This document shows positions 18,216-24,638 of a stretch of 64,000 nt of DNA, one piece after another. The notes beneath the pieces were generated by a model that ran no database searches, was not told the origin of the DNA, and saw only the letters and a program-made list of their open reading frames with translations. Position 1 is the stretch's first letter, and the number at the start of each line of letters is the position of its first letter. The DNA comes from Meishania litoralis (lineage in GTDB: Bacteria; Bacteroidota; Bacteroidia; Flavobacteriales; Flavobacteriaceae). Made by a program: the position numbers and the translations under genes. The stretch is from positions 1,798,001 through 1,862,000 of the forward strand of contig NZ_JBHFPV010000001.1 in NCBI RefSeq assembly GCF_042611095.1. Reading direction: 5' to 3'.

Positions 18216-19355
18216 ATGAAGTTAGATAAGAATGATGTTTTAAGGGCTCTGGAAAACATCACCGTTCCCGGTGAGGGCAAAAATATGGTAGAGAGTGGGG
18301 CGGTAAAGAACGTGCAGATTTTTGGTGATGAGGTAGAGGTAGATATCACGATCAAAAACCCTAGCCTTCAGGCCCGTAAAAAGACCGAGGTAGAAATTTT
18401 GAAGGTCATCCACAGAGAGGTTTACGAAAAGGCAAAAATCAAAGTCAACATCAAGGTCGATGTTCCCGAAAGGCCCAAAACGAACGAAATAAAAGGGAAA
18501 CCGATTCCCGGTATTCAGAATATCATTGCGGTGGCCTCGGGAAAAGGAGGTGTGGGCAAATCTACCGTTACGGCAAACTTGGCCGTTACCTTGGCCAAAA
18601 TGGGGTTTAAAGTCGGACTTTTGGATGCCGACATCTACGGGCCATCCATGCCCATTATGTTCGACGTGGCCCATGAAAAACCTTTGGCCGTCAATATCGA
18701 TGGCAAATCTAAAATGAAGCCTGTCGAAAGCTATGGTGTGAAGTTATTGTCCATCGGATTTTTCACCCAGCCCAATCAGGCCGTTATTTGGCGTGGCCCA
18801 ATGGCCTCAAAGGCGTTGAACCAAATGATCTTTGATGCCCATTGGGGCGAAATCGACTTTATGCTATTGGATCTTCCCCCGGGAACAGGTGACATCCATC
18901 TGAGTATTATGCAGGCCATGCCCGTCACCGGTGCCGTTATTGTCAGCACGCCACAAGAAGTGGCACTCGCCGATGCGAGAAAAGGCGTGGCAATGTTCAA
19001 ACAAGATTCCATCAACGTGCCGGTTTTGGGCATTGTGGAGAATATGGCCTATTTTACCCCTGAAGAACTTCCCAACAACAAATATTATATCTTTGGAAAA
19101 GAAGGTGCCAAAAACTTGGCCGAAGATTTGAAAGTGCCGTTTTTAGGCGAAATTCCCTTGGTGCAGAGCATTCGCGAAGCCGGTGATGTAGGTAGACCGG
19201 CGGCTTTGCAAACTGCGACGACCATAGAGGAGGCCTTCGAGGCATTGACCAAGAACGTGGTGCAAGAGGTCGTCGATAGAAATGAAAACCTCCCTCCCAC
19301 GGAAGCGATAAAAATAACAACAATGGCGGGTTGTTCCGCAGTCAAGAAAAAGTAA
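18216..19355 (+). CDS. mrp: Mrp/NBP35-family P-loop ATPase, Fe-S carrier type
   Basis: A 379-residue soluble ATPase of the Mrp/ApbC/Nbp35 family, members of which carry and transfer Fe-S clusters. Residues 1-85 form a MIP18/DUF59-like domain. The deviant Walker A SGKGGVGKST (108-117) with its two lysines, DADIYGPS (137-144) and the DLPPGTGD switch (219-226) define the ATPase. The CxxC pair that in E. coli and yeast homologs holds the bridging cluster, normally after ENMSYF, is missing: here the stretch reads ENMAYFTPEELPNN. Only Cys373 near the C-terminus remains. The next gene, one base downstream, encodes a NifU-type CxxC protein, so the cluster ligand may be supplied in trans. Confidence 0.93.
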   Translation: MKLDKNDVLRALENITVPGEGKNMVESGAVKNVQIFGDEVEVDITIKNPSLQARKKTEVEILKVIHREVYEKAKIKVNIKVDVPERPKTNEIKGKPIPGIQNIIAVASGKGGVGKSTVTANLAVTLAKMGFKVGLLDADIYGPSMPIMFDVAHEKPLAVNIDGKSKMKPVESYGVKLLSIGFFTQPNQAVIWRGPMASKALNQMIFDAHWGEIDFMLLDLPPGTGDIHLSIMQAMPVTGAVIVSTPQEVALADARKGVAMFKQDSINVPVLGIVENMAYFTPEELPNNKYYIFGKEGAKNLAEDLKVPFLGEIPLVQSIREAGDVGRPAALQTATTIEEAFEALTKNVVQEVVDRNENLPPTEAIKITTMAGCSAVKKK

Positions 19356-19356
19356 T

Positions 19357-19596
19357 ATGACACCTGAGGAATTAAAGTTGAATGTTGAAAAGGCCTTGGA
19401 AGAGATCAGGCCGTTTTTACAAAGCGATGGAGGTGACATTTCGCTGGTGTCCATCGATAACGAAAATTCGGTAAAAGTAAAGTTGGAAGGTGCTTGTGTG
19501 GGTTGTACCGTGAACCAGATGACCCTCAAAAGTGGTGTCGAGATGACTATAAAAAAGTATGCACCACAAATCGAGGAGGTTATAAACATTGCCTAA
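19357..19596 (+). CDS. NifU C-terminal-domain protein (Fe-S scaffold/carrier)
   Basis: A 79-residue protein consisting only of a NifU C-terminal (Nfu-type) domain. The signature CVGCTVNQMTL gives Cys47 and Cys50, the CxxC pair that holds a 4Fe-4S cluster between two subunits in this family. It begins one base after the mrp stop, so the two are translated together and probably act in one Fe-S cluster delivery route. The length matches stand-alone Nfu domains. Confidence 0.93.
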   Translation: MTPEELKLNVEKALEEIRPFLQSDGGDISLVSIDNENSVKVKLEGACVGCTVNQMTLKSGVEMTIKKYAPQIEEVINIA

Positions 19597-19636
19597 TACC
19601 CTGACAAATATCATTTATTTTGACTTTTGTACGAGA

Positions 19637-19644
19637 TAGCTTTG
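19637..19644 (+). promoter_or_regulatory. Bacteroidota -7 promoter element before the reductase gene
   Basis: TAGCTTTG fits TAnnTTTG and lies 25 bases before the reductase ATG. A TTTTG at 19618-19622 could be the -33 element, though the 14-base spacing is shorter than usual. Confidence 0.4.
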
Positions 19645-19669
19645 CCATGACCTTAAACGAGATTTTTTA

Positions 19670-20731
19670 ATGATCAAGACAGATATATTGATAATTGGAG
19701 CTGGCCCAACGGGCCTTTTTGCAGTTTTTGAGGCGGGTCTTTTACAATTGAAATGCCATTTGATCGATGCGCTTCCCCAGGCTGGCGGACAATGCTCCGA
19801 AATTTACCCGAAGAAACCCATTTATGATATTCCCGGTTTCCCGGAGGTATTGGCAGGCGAACTTGTAGATAATCTGATGGAACAGATCAGACCTTTTCAA
19901 CCCGGGTTCACCTTGGGCGAACGGGCCGAGACCATCGAAAAACTTGATGATGGCACCTTTATCGTTACAACCAACAAGGGTACGAAACATAGTGCCCCGA
20001 TTGTGGCCATCGCAGGTGGATTGGGGAGTTTTGAACCGCGCAAACCATTATTGGAGAATCTATCGAAATATGAGGATAACGGTATTGCATATATTATTAA
20101 AGATCCCGAAATCTATCGAAATAAAAGAGTTGTGATTGCCGGCGGCGGTGATTCAGCCTTGGACTGGAGTATCTTTTTGACCGATGTAGCCTCGGAGGTT
20201 ACTTTAGTACACCGCCGAAATGAATTTCGAGGTGCCTTGGATTCCGTTGAAAAAGTACAGCACTTAAAGAATGAAGGTAAAATCAATTTGATTACTCCTG
20301 CCGAAATCGTCGGTTTAAAAGGAGATGAAAAATTGGAAGCGGTAACGATTCGAAAATCGACAGACCCGCAACAGGATTTTGACTTGAACGTCGATAACTT
20401 TATCCCTTTGTTCGGACTTTCACCAAAACTCGGACCTATTGCCGACTGGGGGCTGGAAATCGAAAAGAACGCGATTAAGGTCGATAATACGCTTGACTAC
20501 CAGACCAATATTCCAGGGGTTTATGCCATTGGCGATGTCAATACCTATCCTGGGAAATTGAAATTGATTTTGTGCGGATTTCATGAGGCCACACTAATGT
20601 GCCAAAGTGCCTATCAGCGAATTTTCCCCGATAAGAAATATGTAATGAAGTATACTACCGTAGGAGGTGTTACCGGGTTCGACGGCTCTAAAAAAGAAGC
20701 ACCCAAAGCGGTAGTAAAAGCAATTGATTAA
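19670..20731 (+). CDS. Ferredoxin--NADP(+) reductase, thioredoxin-reductase-like type
   Basis: A 353-residue flavoprotein that moves electrons between NADPH and ferredoxin. The FAD site is IIGAGPTG (8-15) and the pyridine nucleotide site is AGGGDSALDW (157-166) followed by HRRNEFR (181-187), where the arginine pair favours NADPH. The CxxC redox centre of true thioredoxin reductases is absent from the nucleotide domain, which together with the length identifies the TrxR-like FNR group (Bacillus YumC type). A GDVNTYPGK stretch near the C-terminus completes the FAD site. A 2Fe-2S ferredoxin gene follows at 21157, separated only by a small S23-family gene that looks inserted, and is the probable partner. 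Confidence 0.93.
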   Translation: MIKTDILIIGAGPTGLFAVFEAGLLQLKCHLIDALPQAGGQCSEIYPKKPIYDIPGFPEVLAGELVDNLMEQIRPFQPGFTLGERAETIEKLDDGTFIVTTNKGTKHSAPIVAIAGGLGSFEPRKPLLENLSKYEDNGIAYIIKDPEIYRNKRVVIAGGGDSALDWSIFLTDVASEVTLVHRRNEFRGALDSVEKVQHLKNEGKINLITPAEIVGLKGDEKLEAVTIRKSTDPQQDFDLNVDNFIPLFGLSPKLGPIADWGLEIEKNAIKVDNTLDYQTNIPGVYAIGDVNTYPGKLKLILCGFHEATLMCQSAYQRIFPDKKYVMKYTTVGGVTGFDGSKKEAPKAVVKAID

Positions 20732-20735
20732 AAGG

Positions 20736-20755
20736 GTTAGGAGCTAGGAGATAGG
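20736..20755 (+). repeat. Left inverted repeat flanking the S23-family gene
   Basis: GTTAGGAGCTAGGAGATAGG contains the core TTAGGAGCTAG, found inverted (TTAGGAGTTAG, one mismatch) at 21133-21152 on the other side of the four-helix-bundle gene. The two copies bracket the gene closely, as expected for a transposed unit. Confidence 0.55.
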
Positions 20756-20769
20756 GCTTGGCAAAGTTT

Positions 20770-21117
20770 ATGGCTGTAAAAAGATTTGAAGATTTAATTG
20801 TTTGGCAAAATTCTCAGGACTTTGCGGTATCTATTTATAAAGATTTTTCAACCTTAAAGGACTATTTTTTTAAAGACCAAATTACGCGTGCGTCGGTTTC
20901 AATTTCAAATAATATAGCCGAAGGTTTTGATAGAAGAACAAATCCGGATTTTATAAGATTCTTGTATATAGCTATTGCTTCGAATAGTGAGGTGAGATCA
21001 ATGTTATATTTGTCAGAAAGATTAGAATACTTGCCAAAGGATAGAACAGAGGAACTAATGGATAAGTCAAATGAAATTTCCAAAATGCTTTATGGCCTAA
21101 TTCAGTCAATGAATTGA
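20770..21117 (+). CDS. S23/IVS-type four-helix-bundle protein
   Basis: A 115-residue, all-helical protein of the 23S-rRNA intervening-sequence (S23, TIGR02436-type) family, recognised by FEDLIVWQNSQDFAV, the block ASVSISNNIAEGFDRR, and FIRFLYIAIASNSEVRS. The ATG at 20770 is preferred to an in-frame TTG at 20758. Family members occur inside 23S rRNA intervening sequences, as stray genes in Bacteroidota, and, structurally, as the Avd accessory protein of diversity-generating retroelements. No reverse transcriptase or rRNA is nearby. Short inverted repeats bracket the gene and it separates a reductase from its ferredoxin, so it looks like a small inserted unit. Its function is unknown; nucleic-acid binding is a family-level inference. 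Confidence 0.85.
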   Translation: MAVKRFEDLIVWQNSQDFAVSIYKDFSTLKDYFFKDQITRASVSISNNIAEGFDRRTNPDFIRFLYIAIASNSEVRSMLYLSERLEYLPKDRTEELMDKSNEISKMLYGLIQSMN

Positions 21118-21132
21118 TACCGGTTTACTAAT

Positions 21133-21152
21133 AACTAACTCCTAATTCCTAT
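21133..21152 (-). repeat. Right inverted repeat flanking the S23-family gene
   Basis: AACTAACTCCTAATTCCTAT reads on the minus strand as ATAGGAATTAGGAGTTAGTT, matching the left copy at 20736-20755 over an 11-base core with one mismatch. Confidence 0.55.
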
Positions 21153-21156
21153 TTTA

Positions 21157-21483
21157 ATGGATATTAAAATAAATATAACCGACCGTGATGGCGTAACCCA
21201 TGAAGTTGATGCACCGACCGATATGAACATGAACCTGATGGAGGTGGTACGCTCTTACGAACTGGCCCCCGAAGGTACGATCGGGGTTTGCGGGGGCATG
21301 GCCATGTGCGCCTCCTGCCAGTGCTACGTTAAATCAGATCATGAACTTCCTGAAAAATCGGACGATGAAGAGGCCATGTTGGCCGAAGCCTTTTATGTTG
21401 AGGACAATTCGAGATTGGGTTGTCAGATTCGAATTACCGAAGATCTCGACGGCTTGGAAGTCGAATTGGCACCGGAATCTTAA
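21157..21483 (+). CDS. 2Fe-2S ferredoxin, adrenodoxin type
   Basis: A 108-residue electron carrier. The cluster ligands are Cys45, Cys51, Cys54 and Cys89 in the pattern C-x5-C-x2-C-x34-C, typical of the adrenodoxin/ISC ferredoxin class; Cys56 is an extra cysteine next to the third ligand. The acidic surface stretch ELPEKSDDEEAM (64-75) corresponds to the partner-binding helix of vertebrate and bacterial homologs. The TrxR-like ferredoxin reductase two genes upstream is the likely electron donor, and the nearby Mrp/Nfu genes suggest a role in Fe-S assembly, which is an inference from context. Confidence 0.94.
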   Translation: MDIKINITDRDGVTHEVDAPTDMNMNLMEVVRSYELAPEGTIGVCGGMAMCASCQCYVKSDHELPEKSDDEEAMLAEAFYVEDNSRLGCQIRITEDLDGLEVELAPES

Positions 21484-21500
21484 CTAATCTTGCCTTGTCA

Positions 21501-21887
21501 TTAAGTTTTGTGAATTATTTCAACCTGTTTTGAAATCTTTTTTGCTTTACTAGGTCTCAGTTGAATTCGATTTTCTTCATCATGTATTTCAGAATGATAC
21601 GGATTATCTTCAACTGGAAGATATTTTACTTTTGTAGGAACACTTCGCACATTCAAAGTTTGAATTTTGGCAACTGTAAAAAAGTCCTTTTTAACGAAAA
21701 TTGAATTGGCAACATCGTTATGATTTCTGAAATTGCATCGGTCGACGGAGCAACCTTGAGAGTCTTTAAATGCGGAGGAGGAAATACGATTTTCCCTATT
21801 ATTCCAATTTATTTTTAAAACGCCTCGGAAAAGAAATTCCTCATCAGATATTATTTCGTTTAGTTCAGAAACTTCTGAAGAAGGCAT
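21501..21887 (-). CDS. Hypothetical protein with ISSSAFKDSQGCSVDR motif (cassette gene 3)
   Basis: This 128-residue acidic-to-basic soluble protein is not assigned to a named function. Its centre, ISSSAFKDSQGCSVDR (about 35-50), resembles a motif I associate with small uncharacterised proteins of accessory regions, usually beside a NWxGYG protein such as the gene upstream. No signal peptide, helix bundle or catalytic motif is apparent. Its start overlaps the end of the upstream gene by 23 bases, so the two are translationally coupled. The coding sequence is more AT-rich than the flanking core genes. Confidence 0.7.
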   Translation of the reverse strand: MPSSEVSELNEIISDEEFLFRGVLKINWNNRENRISSSAFKDSQGCSVDRCNFRNHNDVANSIFVKKDFFTVAKIQTLNVRSVPTKVKYLPVEDNPYHSEIHDEENRIQLRPSKAKKISKQVEIIHKT

Positions 21888-22383
21888 TTATTTCGGAATT
21901 TATACTATTAATCGGAATGTTTTTTTCAATTTCATATCCCTCAATTTCTCCATAATATTCTGCGTGGTCATGGAAGATTTCTACTTCCAAAAAATTCTCT
22001 CCCTTTGAAAATTCAAATTGAATGGAGTTTCGTCCTGTTGGGAATATTTCAGGTTGATATGATGTGTCTTTTATTATTTCTTTTATTGAATCTAAAAAAT
22101 TCTCTTCAAAACCAAGTCCCCCATATCCATTCCAATTATCTGGTAAATTTTTGAAATTTTCAAGCTTTTTCAAATTTTCAACTAACTTGTTAATTGAATA
22201 TCCTTTTGAATCTGCCGGAGCAATTACACTGGAATCGCTGCCTTCGACTTTATGTATTGTGATTAGTGGCCTTTCCCATTTATCAATAATTTCTGTGGTA
22301 GATGTTTCGTTGAAAGAAATTAAGGAAACAGCTGTAAAGAAACCAAGGCTTGTAGAATTAGGGTTTAGCATCATCTTTAACAT
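21865..22383 (-). CDS. Hypothetical protein with LPDNWNGYGG motif (cassette gene 2)
   Basis: A 172-residue protein of unknown function. The motif LPDNWNGYGG (about 80-89), followed by a helix, then PTGRNSIQFEFSKGENFLEVEI, fits a widespread but uncharacterised family with the layout Leu-Pro-x-Asn-Trp-x-Gly-Tyr-Gly, Pro-Thr and a beta-rich end. It overlaps the upstream gene by 26 bases and the downstream one by 23, so all three form one translationally coupled unit. The N-terminal MLKMMLNPNSTSLGFFTAVSL could be a weak hydrophobic segment, but a signal peptide is not convincing. Confidence 0.72.
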   Translation of the reverse strand: MLKMMLNPNSTSLGFFTAVSLISFNETSTTEIIDKWERPLITIHKVEGSDSSVIAPADSKGYSINKLVENLKKLENFKNLPDNWNGYGGLGFEENFLDSIKEIIKDTSYQPEIFPTGRNSIQFEFSKGENFLEVEIFHDHAEYYGEIEGYEIEKNIPINSINSEINAFFRSF

Positions 22384-22717
22384 TGTTTAGTATACCTTCT
22401 TCAATTTTATCAATGTGATTTCCTAGCCATTGATATATAGATTTGGCAGTTGAGTAATCAACAATAATTCCAGTTTTGATGTATCGAATAAAACTAGTAT
22501 TCAAATCTTTGGGTTCTGCTTCATCTTTGATTTCCCTTGTTAAAAGCCCATCCTCGTCTACCTCATAAGTTTGGGAATATGGTATCGCATGTCTTTCCAT
22601 AAAAAAATTAATTGCGATTTCCCCTTTAGGAGTTACGCCACCATGCGCTCCATTAACATATTCAGGATTATATTCTTCTGCAAATTTGTATTTGCATTTA
22701 ATTTTTGGCCTAGACAT
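22358..22717 (-). CDS. Hypothetical small protein, possibly DUF3467-like (cassette gene 1)
   Basis: A 119-residue soluble protein and the first gene of the cassette. The start is placed at MSRPKIKCKYKF because a TAACTTTG promoter element lies between it and an upstream ATG at 22762 that would add 15 unlikely residues. The pattern YVNGAHGGVTPKGEIAINFF, then a strand, then STAKSIYQWLGNHIDKIEE resembles in layout the small DUF3467 proteins (YAN-x-V...D...L-DFG and a final helix), but this is only a shape resemblance. No catalytic residues are evident. Confidence 0.68.
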   Translation of the reverse strand: MSRPKIKCKYKFAEEYNPEYVNGAHGGVTPKGEIAINFFMERHAIPYSQTYEVDEDGLLTREIKDEAEPKDLNTSFIRYIKTGIIVDYSTAKSIYQWLGNHIDKIEEGILNNVKDDAKP

Positions 22718-22732
22718 CTTTTTTGTTTGTGC

Positions 22733-22740
22733 CAAAGTTA
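22733..22740 (-). promoter_or_regulatory. Promoter -7 element of the three-gene cassette
   Basis: On the minus strand the sequence is TAACTTTG, an exact TAnnTTTG match, 15 bases before the preferred ATG of the first cassette gene. The -33 region is T-rich but lacks a clear TTG. It indicates that the cassette is transcribed independently of the MsbA-like gene upstream. Confidence 0.5.
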
Positions 22741-22780
22741 AAACATAAAAGAATAAAACCATTTTATATGTTAATTATTA

Positions 22781-24520
22781 TTAAATCCTTGCCTGGTAGG
22801 TAAACAGGTTATAATATCGCCCTTCTTTGGTAATCAATTCATCGTGCGTACCTTGTTCGGCGATGCGTCCGTTTTCAATGACCAATATTTGATCGGCCTT
22901 GCGGATCGTGCTCAGTCTATGGGCGATGACGAAAGTGGTTCTACCCTTGGTCAGTTCGGCCAGACTTTTTTGGATCAAGGCCTCACTTTCGGTGTCGAGG
23001 TTTGAGGTAGCTTCGTCAAGGATCAATATTCTCGGATCGGCCAAAACGGCCCTCGCAATTGCTATACGTTGGCGTTGACCACCTGATAATTTAACGCCCC
23101 TTTCTCCGATTACCGTGTCAAGGCCTTCATCGAACCGGTCTGTAAATTCATCTACATAGGCCGCACGTACCGCTTCGTACAACTCTTGTTCAGAGGCGTC
23201 GGGTCTGGGGAAAAGTATATTTTCGCGAATTGTACCTTCAAAAAGAAAATCGTCCTGTAAGACAACTCCCAAAAATTGGCGAAAACTGGTCAAATCTATT
23301 TTAGACAAATCTTTGCCATCGATGGTGATTTTTCCCGAATCCGGATTTAAAAAACTGGCGGCCAAACCCGCAATGGTCGATTTTCCCGAACCAGAACTGC
23401 CAACAAGTGCTATAACATCGCCCGATTTCGCTTCGAAACTGATATTGTGCAATACTTCCTTATCTTCTTCATAGGCGAACGACACATTGACGAACTTCAT
23501 GTTGCCTTGGATCTCAGAAAGTTGAACGGTGCGTTCTTTTTCGTCGGCTTCACTGATTTTGTTCATCAACTCCTCGGTACGGTCCAGACCGGCCAAAGCT
23601 TCTGTCAACTGGCTGCCTATGTTGCTCATCTGCACGATGGGGGCCACCATCAGGGCCAACAAGAAGGTAAATTTGAAATATTCACCTTCCGAAATCGTTC
23701 CTTCGATCATTAGGTGTCCGCCATAGCCCATCATTATTACCGTTGTGGCCAATCCTAAAAGAAACGTTGACGAACTGGTCATCACCGCCGTAGCAGTTAG
23801 GCTTTTCTTCACATTCTTGTAAAGTCTTTCCACCCCTTCCTCAAAAACTTTGGCTTCCTGTTCTTCGGCATTAAAACCCTTGATGACCCGAATACCCCCA
23901 AGGGTTTCCGTCAAGCGCCCCTTGACCTCGGCATTTATCTTTCCCCTTTCCCTAAAAACGGGCCGAATTATTTTAAATGCTTTCAGGGCTATTACCGCGA
24001 AAAGTATAAGGGGTATAAACGTTAATAAGGTTAGGCCAATATTTACTTGTAACAAAAGTATTAGGGACACAACCGCCGTAATTGTTCCTCCGACCAATTG
24101 AACCAATCCTGTTCCAATAAGGTTGCGCACCCCTTCCACATCGCTCATAATTCTTGATACCAAGGCCCCTGATTTTGTATTGTCAAAGAAGCGGATAGGG
24201 AGCGCCAACACCTTTTTTTGTACTTGTGCCCTTAACTCAGATATCATGAACTGCGCCTGTATACTTAGTACTTTGGTCAGTAAAAAGGACATTGTTGCCT
24301 GAACGAGAAAAGCAAAAGCAACCCCAATAACGAGAATTTTCAAATTATTGTAGTCTTTGTTTGGAACAATATCATCTAAAAAATACTCGAGAGAAATCGG
24401 GGCCACAAAACTTGCCGCCTTGCTGATCACAATTAACAACAATCCTAAAAAGACCAGTTTTCTTCGGGGCCATATAATGGTCTTGAATGCCGTAATGATG
24501 CTGACTTTATTTTCTGCCAT
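22781..24520 (-). CDS. ABC transporter, fused membrane and ATPase domains (MsbA/BmrA-like exporter)
   Basis: A 579-residue half-transporter that should work as a homodimer in the inner membrane. The six-helix exporter domain covers about 1-325, with the coupling-loop region near VKGRLTETLGGIRVIKGF (199-216). The ATPase domain has Walker A GSSGSGKST (374-382), signature LSGGQ (478-482), Walker B ILILDEATS (498-506) and H-loop His534. The substrate may be a lipid or drug; MsbA (lipid A core flipping) is possible, but Bacteroidota carry several such paralogs, so a symbol is withheld. It is divergent from the acylase gene (118-base gap) and upstream of the unrelated AT-rich cassette. Confidence 0.93.
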   Translation of the reverse strand: MAENKVSIITAFKTIIWPRRKLVFLGLLLIVISKAASFVAPISLEYFLDDIVPNKDYNNLKILVIGVAFAFLVQATMSFLLTKVLSIQAQFMISELRAQVQKKVLALPIRFFDNTKSGALVSRIMSDVEGVRNLIGTGLVQLVGGTITAVVSLILLLQVNIGLTLLTFIPLILFAVIALKAFKIIRPVFRERGKINAEVKGRLTETLGGIRVIKGFNAEEQEAKVFEEGVERLYKNVKKSLTATAVMTSSSTFLLGLATTVIMMGYGGHLMIEGTISEGEYFKFTFLLALMVAPIVQMSNIGSQLTEALAGLDRTEELMNKISEADEKERTVQLSEIQGNMKFVNVSFAYEEDKEVLHNISFEAKSGDVIALVGSSGSGKSTIAGLAASFLNPDSGKITIDGKDLSKIDLTSFRQFLGVVLQDDFLFEGTIRENILFPRPDASEQELYEAVRAAYVDEFTDRFDEGLDTVIGERGVKLSGGQRQRIAIARAVLADPRILILDEATSNLDTESEALIQKSLAELTKGRTTFVIAHRLSTIRKADQILVIENGRIAEQGTHDELITKEGRYYNLFTYQARI

Positions 24521-24638
24521 AGCTATTCTTAAGTAGAACTGGCAATTTAGTTTAAATCTATAGAAACGTGAAAGTGGGATTCTTTTAAATCGATAAAAGC
24601 TGATGCAATTTGTGTAATTTTAAAAATAAAACAGCACC

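Noticed and set aside
20736..21152. A diversity-generating retroelement around the S23/Avd-like gene
   Set aside because: There is no reverse transcriptase and no template/variable repeat pair with A-specific differences in the window.
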